DNA of 64,000 bases from JAWKWA01 sp041397765 (GTDB taxonomy: Bacteria > Pseudomonadota > Alphaproteobacteria > Rhizobiales > Hyphomicrobiaceae), in contig JAWKWA010000022.1 in the NCBI GenBank assembly GCA_041397765.1, forward strand, positions 7,929 to 71,928, given 5' to 3'. Under the pieces are notes generated by a model. That model did not search any database. It had not been told where the DNA came from and saw only the letters and a list, made by a program, of their open reading frames with translations. The number at the start of each line of letters is the position of its first letter. The stretch's first letter is position 1. Positions 1 through 8,291 of the stretch are shown piece after piece. A program made the translations under genes and the position numbers.

Positions 1-1130
1 AGCCCGTCGAGCGTGGTGCGGCCACGCACGTCGGTCAGCACGCCGCCCATGTGGTAATGCGCCGCCGGCGCCACCGGGATCGGCTGGCGAACGGGATCGA
101 TGCCGCCCTCCAGGCAGCGCTCGTAGACGGTTGGAAAGGCCGAGGGAAAACGCGCCCCGATCGCCGCGCGGCAATCGAGGAAAGCGCCGAGGCCGAGCTG
201 GTTCTGATGGTGAACGGCACGGGCGACGATGTCGCGCGGGGCGAGCTCGGCCTCGGGATGAAGGTCGGACATGAAGCGCCGGCCCCGGGCATCGACGAGC
301 ACCGCGCCCTCGCCGCGCAGCGCCTCGGTGGCGAGCGGCGCGGGATCGAGCCCCGCCAGGATCGCGGTCGGATGGAACTGCACGAACTCGGCATCGGCGA
401 TCACCGCTCCGGCACGCGCCGCCATGGCGAGTCCCTCGCCACGCGCCTCGCGCGGGTTGGTCGTCACCGCAAAGAGCTGGCCGAGCCCGCCTGTCGTCAG
501 CACCACGGCGCGGGCCATGATGTCGAGGGTCTCGGCACCGGGCCTGCTCGAAGCCCGCCGCACCCTGACGCCCGAAACGCGCCCATCGGTCTTCAGAAGC
601 GCGGTCGCCACCACGTTCTCGACGATGCGGATCGACGGCGTGTCGCGCGCCGCCCTGACGAGCGCCGCCATGATCGCCTGACCCGCCCGGTCGCCCTTCA
701 CGTGCACGATCCGACGGGCCGAATGGGCCGCCTCCCGCCCGACGGCAAGGCGCCCTTCGAGATCGCGGTCGAACGGCACGCCATAGGCGAGCAGGTCGCG
801 GATCCGCTCGGCTGCCTCCTCGGCGGTGATCTGGGCCACATTGGGATCGACGAGGCCCGCGCCCGCCGCCATCGTGTCCCTGGCATGAGCCTCCGGACTG
901 TCGCCCTCGCCGACGGCGGCGGCGATCCCGCCCTGCGCCCAGGTGCTGGAGGCGCCCGAGCCGATCGGCGCCGGCGTGACGATGGTCACCGGCATCGGGC
1001 TCAGCTTCAGGGCGGTGAAGAGACCGGCGAGCCCGGCGCCGACCACGACGACCGAGCCTGCCTCGCCGCTCATGCCGGGCAGCCGGCCACTCACCGCCGG
1101 CGCCGTCGCGCCCGTCGACCTCTCACTCAT
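1..1130 (-). CDS. nadB: L-aspartate oxidase, 3' part cut by the window edge
   Basis: This enzyme oxidises L-aspartate to iminoaspartate with FAD, the first step of de novo NAD synthesis, and passes the product to NadA. The N-terminal FAD-binding motif VVVVGAGLAGL starts near residue 26. It is followed by the SSTWAQGGIAAA segment typical of NadB and later by substrate-domain motifs such as VVLTTGGLGQLF and EFVQFHPTAI. The reading frame is open to base 1, so roughly the last quarter of the protein lies outside. I took the ATG at 1130; an in-frame ATG at 1073 (MSGEAG) is a possible shorter start. It follows nadA by 55 bp on the same strand, so the two are almost certainly co-transcribed, probably with nadC beyond the edge. 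Confidence 0.95.
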   Translation of the reverse strand, partial: MSERSTGATAPAVSGRLPGMSGEAGSVVVVGAGLAGLFTALKLSPMPVTIVTPAPIGSGASSTWAQGGIAAAVGEGDSPEAHARDTMAAGAGLVDPNVAQITAEEAAERIRDLLAYGVPFDRDLEGRLAVGREAAHSARRIVHVKGDRAGQAIMAALVRAARDTPSIRIVENVVATALLKTDGRVSGVRVRRASSRPGAETLDIMARAVVLTTGGLGQLFAVTTNPREARGEGLAMAARAGAVIADAEFVQFHPTAILAGLDPAPLATEALRGEGAVLVDARGRRFMSDLHPEAELAPRDIVARAVHHQNQLGLGAFLDCRAAIGARFPSAFPTVYERCLEGGIDPVRQPIPVAPAAHYHMGGVLTDVRGRTTLDG

Positions 1131-1185
1131 CACCCTGCTCCTCGCCGCGCCGCCGACCGCACGCCCTTGCGATCGATGAGGGAAC

Positions 1186-2265
1186 TCAATTGGCCAGATT
1201 GACCATGCGCTCGACCGCCCGACGTGCCTTGACGGCCACCTGCGGGTCGACATGGACCTCGTCACGCATGAGGACGAGGCTGTCGAGGATCTTCGGCAGG
1301 CTGATCCGCTTCATGTGCGGGCACAGGTTGCAGGGCCTGACGAACTCCGTGCCCGGCGCCTCGACGGCGACGTTGTCGCTCATCGAGCACTCGGTCACCA
1401 TCAGCACCTTGCGCGGATGCTTGTCCTTCACGTAGCTGATCATGCCCGACGTCGAGCCGGTATAGTCGGCGACCGCGATGACCTCCGGCGGGCATTCGGG
1501 ATGGGCGATGATCTTCACGCCCGGATCGCTGTCGCGATAGGCGGTCAGTTCCTCGGGCGTGAAGCGCTCGTGCACCTCGCAATGGCCCTTCCAGGCGATG
1601 ATCTCGACCTTGGTCTGGGTGGCGACGTATTTCGCCAGATACTCGTCGGGGATCAGCAGCACGCGAGGGCTGCCGAGGCTCTCGACCACCTTCACGGCGT
1701 TCGACGAGGTGCAGCAGATGTCGCATTCGGCCTTCACCGCCGCCGAGGTGTTGACATAGGTGACGATCGGCACGCCCGGATAGGCCTCGCGCAGGCGGCG
1801 GACATCCTCGGCCGTGATCGAGGCGGCGAGCGAGCAGCCGGCATTGCGGTCGGGAATGAGCACGGTCTTGTCGGGCGAGAGGATCTTCGAGGTCTCGGCC
1901 ATGAAGTGCACGCCGCACTGCACGATCACCTCGGCCTTCGTCCGTGCCGCCTCGCGCGCGAGCTGCAGGCTGTCGCCCATGAAATCGCCGACGCCGTGGA
2001 AGATCTCCGGCGTCATGTAGTTGTGCGCCAGCACGACCGCATTGCGCGCCTTCTTCAGCTCGTTGATCGCCTTCACATAGGGCGCGTAGACCCGCCATTC
2101 GGCAGGGGTCACCACATGGCGCATGCGCTCGTAGTGGTCCCGGGTCGACTTCTCGACCTCGGGCGTAAAGGTCAGATCGGGCATGGGCAGCACCCCATAG
2201 CGCTCGGCGGCACTGAGGCCCTGGCGCTCCCGTCCGGACAGCACGCTCTCGGTCGTCGTCATCAT
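1186..2265 (-). CDS. nadA: Quinolinate synthase A
   Basis: It condenses iminoaspartate with dihydroxyacetone phosphate to quinolinate, using a [4Fe-4S] cluster. The 359-residue product carries the family motifs LAHNYMTPEI (about 79-88), VQCGVHFMAETSK (C117), GHCEVHERF (C229) and PCNLCPHMKR (C312, C315), which supply the cluster cysteines. The frame is open further upstream. I chose the ATG at 2265 because GAGGAG lies 5-10 bases before it and the extra N-terminus would run through the palindromic operator. It is the first gene of the nad operon, with nadB 55 bp downstream. Confidence 0.96.
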   Translation of the reverse strand: MMTTTESVLSGRERQGLSAAERYGVLPMPDLTFTPEVEKSTRDHYERMRHVVTPAEWRVYAPYVKAINELKKARNAVVLAHNYMTPEIFHGVGDFMGDSLQLAREAARTKAEVIVQCGVHFMAETSKILSPDKTVLIPDRNAGCSLAASITAEDVRRLREAYPGVPIVTYVNTSAAVKAECDICCTSSNAVKVVESLGSPRVLLIPDEYLAKYVATQTKVEIIAWKGHCEVHERFTPEELTAYRDSDPGVKIIAHPECPPEVIAVADYTGSTSGMISYVKDKHPRKVLMVTECSMSDNVAVEAPGTEFVRPCNLCPHMKRISLPKILDSLVLMRDEVHVDPQVAVKARRAVERMVNLAN

Positions 2266-2281
2266 CGCTCTCCTCGGTCCT

Positions 2282-2310
2282 CCATATATGCTCAGATCGA
2301 GTATATATGG
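2282..2310 (-). promoter_or_regulatory. Inverted-repeat operator ahead of nadA, probably for NadQ
   Basis: A 29-bp AT-rich inverted repeat in otherwise GC-rich DNA has arms CCATATATGCTC and GAGTATATATGG, which match at 11 of 12 positions, around a 5-bp centre. It lies 17-45 bp upstream of the nadA ATG, where a repressor would block transcription or translation initiation. Arms of the ATACTC/GAGTAT type are what I recall for NadQ, the NAD regulator of alphaproteobacterial nadABC operons. That assignment is from memory. No nadQ gene lies in the window. Confidence 0.7.
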
Positions 2311-2683
2311 AGCCCAAAAAAACACCGGTAATCCCGATGCTTGCGCCCCTATCAGGACGATCAGGGGATAGTCCATAACATGGTGACCGGAATGGGACAA
2401 TTCCACCCCATGACAGCATGGGGGAAGGCAGCCCTGAGGCGAGCGCATGACGCCGCCGACGCCGGCTTGGGCCCCGCAAACGCCGATGGGCCGCGCCTGA
2501 CGCGGCTACTTCGGCAAGGAATCGGGCAATTGCCAGGTCGGCCAGCCTGCCGGTCGATCGCGCGGTCCCGCCGCCGTTTTCCGGTCACCGGAATTGACTT
2601 ATAGTTTTGCTCAGACTGCGTGATTCGATCGAGGGCGCGTGATCGCGGCTCGGGGAGGGGTCTGTCCGGTCCGGCCAGCTCTC

Positions 2684-2713
2684 CTTGAAACCGCCCTGCC
2701 GGCCGCACATATC
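2684..2713 (+). promoter_or_regulatory. Putative heat-shock (RpoH) promoter of the hsp20 gene
   Basis: CTTGAA (2684-2689) and CATATC (2708-2713) are separated by 18 bp. This resembles the alphaproteobacterial sigma-32 consensus CTTGAA/CYTATNT. It would give a leader of about 110 nt before the small heat-shock gene. The call rests on motif match and position only. The rest of the stretch 2311-2683 shows no gene or other clear signal to me. Confidence 0.5.
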
Positions 2714-2719
2714 ATGCAC

Positions 2720-2835
2720 AGGTCCGGTTCGGTCGCCCTTCGGGGGATCGCTGCCGAGTGAGGCGCCGCAATGGGCTGCTCCGCAGGGGACCGGGCAAAC
2801 GGGTAGTCGCTTCTCAACGAGGACTCGCCGAAATG
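2720..2835 (+). promoter_or_regulatory. Putative ROSE-type RNA thermometer in the hsp20 leader
   Basis: The leader ends with TCGCT (2807-2811), a short loop, then AGGA (the likely ribosome binding site, about 2819-2823) shortly before the ATG at 2833. In ROSE elements a UYGCU segment pairs imperfectly with the AGGA of the Shine-Dalgarno, leaving a G unpaired. TCGCT and AGGA can form exactly that pairing here. Location (hsp20 leader, long 5' UTR, RpoH-like promoter) fits the rhizobial ROSE class. I did not fold the whole leader. Confidence 0.45.
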
Positions 2836-3261
2836 TCGCGGATGTCACTTCTGAACAGCCCTCTGCTTCTCGGCTTCGACGACATCGAGCGGGTTCTCGA
2901 CAGGGTGTCGAAGGCACCCGGCGACGGCTATCCCCCTTACAATATCGAGCGGCTGACCGGCGAGAACGGCCATGGCGAGATCCTCAGGATCACGCTCGCG
3001 GTCGCCGGCTTCACGCGCGATCAGCTCGACGTCTCGATCGAGGACAGCCAACTCACCATTCGCGGCAAGCAGGACGAGGACAAAGCCAGAACCTATCTTC
3101 ATCGCGGCATCGCCGCGCGCCAGTTCCAGCGCACCTTCGTGCTCGCCGACGGCATAGAGGTCCGCTCCGCCAGTCTCGACAATGGACTCCTGTCGATCGA
3201 TCTCGTCCGGCCCGAGCCCGAGCGGCTCATCCGCAAGATCGAGATCGGCAACGGCAGTTGA
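2833..3261 (+). CDS. Small heat-shock protein, Hsp20/alpha-crystallin family
   Basis: This is an ATP-independent chaperone that binds unfolding proteins in the cytoplasm. The product is 142 residues with a central alpha-crystallin domain (about 35-130). It contains the family strand pattern DNGLLSIDLVRPEPE near the end and a C-terminal KIEI segment of the I-x-I type used for oligomer contacts. The frame is open upstream to a GTG at 2758. I chose the ATG at 2833 because GAGGA precedes it and IbpA-type proteins usually begin close to this point (MSRMSLLNSPLL). DUF1150 follows on the same strand, a pairing common in rhizobial relatives. Confidence 0.92.
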   Translation: MSRMSLLNSPLLLGFDDIERVLDRVSKAPGDGYPPYNIERLTGENGHGEILRITLAVAGFTRDQLDVSIEDSQLTIRGKQDEDKARTYLHRGIAARQFQRTFVLADGIEVRSASLDNGLLSIDLVRPEPERLIRKIEIGNGS

Positions 3262-3383
3262 GGTCTGGTCGCCGGCCGCGGCCAGATCACGGCGACACCT
3301 TGAAGGCCCGGCCGGGCATCGGGCGGGCCCCCGGAAGGGAGCGGTCGATCGGAATGCGGGCGGGGCAAGAAGGAGTGGACGAG

Positions 3384-3662
3384 ATGAACGATACGGCAAA
3401 GGATGCGAAGCTCGAGACCAGCTTCGATGCCATGAGCGCGATCGATCTGGCCTCGCTCGGCGACGGCCAGGTCGCCTATATCCGCGAGATGACCTCGGAC
3501 GAGGCCGAGCGCATGTTCCCGACGATCGTCGGCATCCCCGAGGGCATCCATATTTTCGCCCTGCACGGCGCCGATGGCACACCGATCGCGCTCACCGACA
3601 GCCGCCAGGCGGCCGAGGCGCATGCGATCGAGGACCATCTGACGGTCGCGAGCCTGCACTGA
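3384..3662 (+). CDS. DUF1150 family protein
   Basis: This 92-residue acidic protein of unknown function belongs to a family found in alphaproteobacteria next to hsp20 genes. The conserved core is visible as VAYIREMTSDEAERMFP and GIHIFALHGADGTPIALTDSR, with a C-terminal AEAHAIEDHL. AAGGAG sits about 8 bases before the ATG at 3384. It lies 122 bp after the small heat-shock gene, so it may share the heat-shock transcript. No catalytic motif or membrane segment is seen. Confidence 0.85.
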   Translation: MNDTAKDAKLETSFDAMSAIDLASLGDGQVAYIREMTSDEAERMFPTIVGIPEGIHIFALHGADGTPIALTDSRQAAEAHAIEDHLTVASLH

Positions 3663-3756
3663 CGAATGACGAGGCGCCCGCGAGGGCGACCATGACGCGG
3701 GCTCGGACAGGATGCCTGATCGGAGCCTGACGCGTGATCTGTCAGGATGAATGAAG

Positions 3757-3788
3757 AAGGCCGCCGTCCGGCTCCGGGCGGCGGCCTT
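3757..3788. terminator. Bidirectional terminator between DUF1150 and ptsN
   Basis: A near-perfect hairpin has 15-bp arms (AAGGCCGCCGTCCGG with CCGGGCGGCGGCCTT, one G-T pair) and a 2-base gap. It begins with AA and ends with TT in the manner of a two-way terminator. It lies between two convergent genes. Confidence 0.75.
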
Positions 3789-3859
3789 GTCATGTATGAG
3801 CCGGGAGGTCGCCAGTCACCCGCACGGGCGCCGCGCACTGCCCCGTCGGTCGCGGCCGT

Positions 3860-4324
3860 TCAGGCCGCGTTCGAGGCGAGCGGCTCGGTCAGGATCGAAT
3901 AGAGCGCCGCGCGCGAGCTCGAGGCCCTCAGCTTCTCGATCGCCGCCGGCTCGCGGACCAGCCGCGAGATGCGGGCCAGCGCCTTCAGATGGTCGGCGCC
4001 CGCCGATTCCGGCGCGAGCAGCAGGAAGACGAGATCGACCTTCTCCCCGTCGAGCGCGTCGAAATCGACCGGCTCGTCGATGCGCGCGAACAGGCAGACT
4101 ATCTGTTTCAGCGTGGCGAGCCGGCCATGCGGGATGGCGATCCCCTTGCTGATACCGGTCGAGCCGAGCCGCTCGCGCTGCAGCAGCGTCTCGAAGACGG
4201 CGCGCTGGTCGAGCCCCTTCTGCTCGGCGGCGATGGCAGCAAGGTCGTGCAAGACCTGCTTCTTGCTCTTCGCCTTGAGCTGAGGGATGACGCCCTCGGG
4301 CGTGATGAGATCGCCAAGATCCAT
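3860..4324 (-). CDS. ptsN: Nitrogen regulatory PTS protein EIIA-Ntr
   Basis: This is the terminal phosphoacceptor of the nitrogen-type phosphotransferase chain (PtsP, PtsO, PtsN). It regulates potassium uptake and carbon/nitrogen functions by its phosphorylation state. The 154-residue protein has the PTS EIIA type-2 core and the phosphorylated His in GIAIPHGRL (about residue 66). I prefer the ATG at 4324 (MDLGDLI) because AAAGAG lies six bases before it; the ATG at 4330 would add two residues. It is the last gene of the rpoN-hpf-ptsN block, but about 280 bp separate it from hpf, so it may have its own promoter. Confidence 0.94.
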   Translation of the reverse strand: MDLGDLITPEGVIPQLKAKSKKQVLHDLAAIAAEQKGLDQRAVFETLLQRERLGSTGISKGIAIPHGRLATLKQIVCLFARIDEPVDFDALDGEKVDLVFLLLAPESAGADHLKALARISRLVREPAAIEKLRASSSRAALYSILTEPLASNAA

Positions 4325-4604
4325 GAGCATCTCTTTTCTTCAACGTCGAGCGGGGCAGACGAGCTGCCGGCTCATGTCAGGTGACCGTTCCGGTCCGAAT
4401 TCCTCGATCGAGGCAGCATCCGTGCCAGCCGGGAGCCGCCTCCTGCAGAGCCTTGCCCGCCCGGGCGCTCGATCCGGTCTTCACCCCGGAGAGCGCCGCC
4501 AAACGAAAGGCCCCCATGCCAATCCTTCGTCTCCAACGGGCCCGCGACCTCGTCACGCCCCAAGCCGTCCCGGGAGGCCGCTGCCTCGCCCTGGTCCGGT
4601 CCGC

Positions 4605-5192
4605 TCAGCCGGCCTCCTCGCCGCGCGGATCGATCCAGCCAATATGCCCGTCCCTGCGACGATAGACGATGTTTATCCTGCCATGCGTGGCATGCCGGAA
4701 GACCAGCACCGGCTCGTCGGACAGGTCAAGCGACATCACCGCCGTAGCGACGGCCATCGTGCCGATCGACGACTTTTCCTCGGCTATGATGACCGGAGTG
4801 TGATCGCCGTCCCCGCCTTCGGACTCCGTGTCCGGACTTTCGCCGATCAGATGATCGACTGCTTCCAGCTCGCCCGCAGAGCGTCCGTCCGCATGGGCAT
4901 GATGGTTCTTCAATCGCCGCTTGTAGCGACGCATCCGCTTCTCGAGGCGCTCGATCGCCCCATCGGCGCTGACATAGGCATCCTCGGCCTCCGCGGAGGA
5001 GCGCAGCGACAGCCCTGAGCGCAGCGACAGCGAGCAATGCGTCAGGAAGCGTCCGCGCTCCTTCTCGACGACCACCCGGCCGCCGATCTCCAATCCGGGG
5101 TACTTCTCGACGACCTCGTCGATCCGGCCGGCGATATGCGCTCGCAGCGCATCGCCGATATCGAGGCCTTTGCCGGTGATGTGGACAATCAT
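4605..5192 (-). CDS. hpf: Ribosome hibernation-promoting factor, long form
   Basis: It binds the decoding centre of idle ribosomes and, through its C-terminal domain, dimerises them into 100S particles. The 195-residue length and two domains identify the long form. An N-terminal HPF/RaiA domain (about 1-100, MIVHITGKGLDIGDAL onwards) is joined by an acidic linker to a C-terminal domain (about 140-195) with LSDEPVLVFRHATHGRINIVYRR. I chose the ATG at 5192, since homologues begin at this MIVHITGK-type strand. It sits downstream of rpoN, the usual order in alphaproteobacteria. Confidence 0.93.
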   Translation of the reverse strand: MIVHITGKGLDIGDALRAHIAGRIDEVVEKYPGLEIGGRVVVEKERGRFLTHCSLSLRSGLSLRSSAEAEDAYVSADGAIERLEKRMRRYKRRLKNHHAHADGRSAGELEAVDHLIGESPDTESEGGDGDHTPVIIAEEKSSIGTMAVATAVMSLDLSDEPVLVFRHATHGRINIVYRRRDGHIGWIDPRGEEAG

Positions 5193-5613
5193 CGTCTGCC
5201 TGATGGTTGCCGGGTTCGACTGCGCTCCGGACAGGAGCAGCACGCTTGCGTGGTCAGCTTGTCGGGGCAGAGCAACTGGAACGCCGAAGCCGAAGGCGAC
5301 GCGACTCCAAGATCGCGGCGGACCCTAGCGGAGGGGGCCTGGGGTGTCAAATCGCCTTGGACCTCGCCGGCCATGGCCGCCGCTCGTCGCCGCGCCCCGC
5401 TTACGCCGACCGCAGGAGGCATCCCCGCCGGCAAGGAGAGCAAGATCTGGCCACTATGAAAAAACCAATCCTATCAGTATGTTGTGTCGCAGCTTCGGGC
5501 CAGCGACCGGCGGCGCGACAGGCGCGGCCCGCCGGGCGATTTGCACAGGCACCGCGAACCGATTGCCGCACCCCTCGCCTGGTCCCGGCCCGTCCCGGCA
5601 GCCGCACCGGCAT
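5193..5613. other. Intergenic region between rpoN and hpf
   Basis: This 421-bp gap between the rpoN stop and the hpf start presumably holds an hpf promoter. I see a T-rich run on the minus strand near 5458-5465 but no convincing hairpin before it. No gene is supported. Confidence 0.4.
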
Positions 5614-7158
5614 TCACGCCGGAACGCGCGCCCGCTCCGCCATCCGCTTCTCGCGCCGGCGCTGCACCGAGGAGGAGATGTTCATGCCTTCCCGATACTT
5701 GGCGACGGTGCGGCGGGCGATGTCGATGCCCTCGCCCTGGAGCTTCTGCACGATCGCGTCGTCCGACAGCACGCCCTCGGCCGTCTCGGCGTCGATGAGC
5801 TGGCGGATGCGGTGGCGTACCGCCTCGGAGGAATGGCTCTCCCCGCCGCCGCCGGCCGAGGCGATCGCCGAGGTGAAGAAATATTTGAGCTCGAACACGC
5901 CGCGATTGGTGGCCATGTACTTGCTCGACGTCACACGGCTGACGGTCGATTCGTGCATCGAGATGGCATCGGCGACCGTCTTCAGGTTGATCGGCCGCAG
6001 ATGCGCGATGCCATAGGTGAGGAAGGCATCCTGCTGGCGGACGATCTCCTCGGCGACCTTCAGGATCGTCCGCGCCCGCTGGTCGAGGCTGCGCACCAGC
6101 CAGTTGGCCGATTGCAGGCAGTCGTTGAGGTAGACCTTGTCCTCGCCACGCTGGGCGTGACGGGTGACCGAGGTGAAATAGGAGCGGTTGACGAGCACTT
6201 TCGGCAGGGTCTCGCTGTTGAGCTCGACCTGCCAGCCGCCATCGTTGCGCGGCCGCACGATCACGTCGGGAACCACCGTCTGGACCGGGGCCGAGCCGTA
6301 TTTGAGACCGGGCTTGGGGTTGAGGCGGCGAACCTCGGCGACCATGTCGGTGATGTCGTCCATGTCGCAACCGCAGGCCTTCCTCAGGCTGGCGAAGTCG
6401 TGCCGGGCGAGCAGATGCAGATTGTCGAGAAAGGCGGCGATCATCGGGTCGTAGCGGCCGATCTCGCGCAGCTGGATGGCGAGACATTCCGAGAGCGAGC
6501 GGGCGAGCACGCCGGACGGCTCGAAGCGCTGCATGACCGCGAGCACCTTCTCGACCTTGGCGATGCTGGCGCCGAGCCGGTCGGCGAGCTGGCCGAGATC
6601 GCCACGCAGATAGCCGGCGTCGTCGACCATGTCGATGAGGTTCGCGCCGATGAAGCGCTCGACCGGATCGGCGATCGCCAGCGCGAGCTGCGCGCCGAGA
6701 TGGTCGGCAAGGTCGGGAACGCTCGCGACATACTCTTCCAGATTGGGATCGGAATCGTCGAAAGCCTGGCTGCGGCTGCCGACCGAGGCCCAGCTCCCCT
6801 CGCCCGGCATCGCCGATGCGCCGGTCGAGGCATCCGGATCGACGTTGGAATAGTCGGTGTCGAGATCGCCGGCCGGATCGACCGCCGCCTTGCCCGTCTC
6901 CATCCAGGTATCGGTGCCCTGGTCGGCGGCCGCCGTCGAGGGGCCATCCCCGCCGTCACGGTCGATGGTCTGGTCGAACGGGTCGGGGCCGGCAGGCTGG
7001 TCGTCGCGCTCGAGCAGCGGGTTGCGCTCGAGCTCGGCCTCGACGAAGGCCGACAGCTCCAGATTCGACAGCTGCAGCAGCTTGATCGCCTGCTGCAGCT
7101 GCGGCGTCATGACCAGCGCCTGGCCCTGCCTGAGCTCTAGCTTGGTGGAAAGCGCCAT
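5614..7158 (-). CDS. rpoN: RNA polymerase sigma-54 factor
   Basis: This sigma factor directs RNA polymerase to -24/-12 promoters that need an AAA+ activator. The 514-residue product has the Gln/Leu-rich region I at the N-terminus (MALSTKLELRQGQALVMTPQ and LLQLSNLELSAF), an acidic region II, a core-binding domain, an HTH, and the RpoN box ARRTVAKYRE at about residues 481-490. The ATG at 7158 gives the canonical MALSTKLELRQ start. It follows lptB by about 60 bp. A candidate partner in the window is the GAFTGA-containing regulator at 28182-29684. Confidence 0.97.
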   Translation of the reverse strand: MALSTKLELRQGQALVMTPQLQQAIKLLQLSNLELSAFVEAELERNPLLERDDQPAGPDPFDQTIDRDGGDGPSTAAADQGTDTWMETGKAAVDPAGDLDTDYSNVDPDASTGASAMPGEGSWASVGSRSQAFDDSDPNLEEYVASVPDLADHLGAQLALAIADPVERFIGANLIDMVDDAGYLRGDLGQLADRLGASIAKVEKVLAVMQRFEPSGVLARSLSECLAIQLREIGRYDPMIAAFLDNLHLLARHDFASLRKACGCDMDDITDMVAEVRRLNPKPGLKYGSAPVQTVVPDVIVRPRNDGGWQVELNSETLPKVLVNRSYFTSVTRHAQRGEDKVYLNDCLQSANWLVRSLDQRARTILKVAEEIVRQQDAFLTYGIAHLRPINLKTVADAISMHESTVSRVTSSKYMATNRGVFELKYFFTSAIASAGGGGESHSSEAVRHRIRQLIDAETAEGVLSDDAIVQKLQGEGIDIARRTVAKYREGMNISSSVQRRREKRMAERARVPA

Positions 7159-7216
7159 CCCGAAAGTTCCTCGAAGTCCTCGGTACACGGCTTACGATGG
7201 ACGCATTTCGTTACGC

Positions 7217-8077
7217 TTAAAGCTTCATGTCGCCGAGATAGACCCGCCGGACTTCTTCATTGCTAATGATCTCTTGCGGATCGCCCTGGGTCAGGACTTG
7301 ACCGTCGAAGACGATATAGGCGCGGTCGATGAGGTTGAGCGTCTCGCGGACATTGTGGTCGGTGATGAGCACGCCGATGCCGCGGCGGGTCAGATGGCGC
7401 ACCAGGACCTGGATGTCGCCGACCGCGATCGGATCGATGCCGGCGAAGGGCTCGTCGAGCAGCATGTAGGAGGGGCGGCTGGCAAGGGCCCGCGCGATCT
7501 CGCAGCGCCGACGCTCGCCGCCCGAGAGCGCGATCGAAGGCGACTTGCGCAACCGCGTGATGCGAAATTCCTCGAGCAGGCTGTCGAGCTGCTCCTTGCG
7601 CTTCTTGCGGTTGCGCTCGACCAGTTCGAGCACCGCCATGATGTTTTCCTCGACCGTCAGGCCGCGGAAGATCGAAGCCTCCTGCGGCAGATAGCCGATG
7701 CCGAGCCGGGCCCTCCGGTACATCGGCAGGCGCGTCACGTCGTGGCCGTCGATGAGGATCTGACCGTCGTCGGCCGGGATGAGGCCGGTGATCATGTAGA
7801 AGACGGTGGTCTTGCCGGCACCGTTGGGCCCGAGCAGACCGACCGCCTCGCCGCGCCTCAAGGCGAGGCTGACGCCCTTGACGACGTTCCGCCGCTTGAA
7901 GCTCTTCTTGACGCCCCTGACGGTCAGCCAGCCGTCGCCGGCGGGCGTCGGACCCGCCCCGCCGCGCGCCCTGTCGACGCCATCGTCCGGCACGGTGCGC
8001 ACTCGTCCGCCCGGGTCGGGGCGGGCATCGACCGGAACGGCCTCGGTCCGCTGGCGGGATGTGAATGGCTTGTTCAA
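7217..8077 (-). CDS. lptB: LPS export ABC transporter ATPase
   Basis: This is the cytoplasmic ATPase that, with LptF and LptG, extracts lipopolysaccharide from the inner membrane and drives it along the LptC-LptA-LptD bridge. It has Walker A GPNGAGKTT (about 83-91), signature LSGGERRR, Walker B YMLLDEPFAGID and the switch His in ITDHNVRET. The C-terminal SNEEVRRVYLGDMKL is typical of LptB. The 286-residue product has about 48 extra N-terminal residues, low in structure, compared with E. coli LptB; a start nearer the ABC domain cannot be excluded. It follows the LptC/LptA gene and precedes rpoN. Confidence 0.95.
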   Translation of the reverse strand: MNKPFTSRQRTEAVPVDARPDPGGRVRTVPDDGVDRARGGAGPTPAGDGWLTVRGVKKSFKRRNVVKGVSLALRRGEAVGLLGPNGAGKTTVFYMITGLIPADDGQILIDGHDVTRLPMYRRARLGIGYLPQEASIFRGLTVEENIMAVLELVERNRKKRKEQLDSLLEEFRITRLRKSPSIALSGGERRRCEIARALASRPSYMLLDEPFAGIDPIAVGDIQVLVRHLTRRGIGVLITDHNVRETLNLIDRAYIVFDGQVLTQGDPQEIISNEEVRRVYLGDMKL

Positions 8078-8174
8078 GTCCGGTTCCGTCGCTTCAGTTC
8101 ACGTGGTCCGCCGGGTGCCGCCGCGAGGTCGCTCCCCGCTCCTTGCCACCCCGCCCGGCCTGCACTGTCGTTGG

Positions 8175-8213
8175 CATCTGGCCCTGACGTCTGGCCCTGA
8201 CGTCTGGCCCTGA
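8175..8213. repeat. Three tandem 13-bp repeats
   Basis: Three consecutive copies of a 13-bp unit, CGTCTGGCCCTGA (the first begins CATCTGG), lie in the 214-bp gap between lptCA and lptB. A further partial TAACTGGCC follows. No function is apparent. Confidence 0.8.
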
Positions 8214-8291
8214 TAACTGGCCAACACAGGCTGAGGACGGCCATGACGGCGGGTCGCGGTCATGTCCATCCCGCGGTGATATCTTATCATG

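Noticed and set aside
5344..7140. 598-codon open frame on the plus strand
   Set aside because: It is antisense to rpoN, with low-complexity His/Arg/Asp-rich composition typical of shadow frames in GC-rich DNA.
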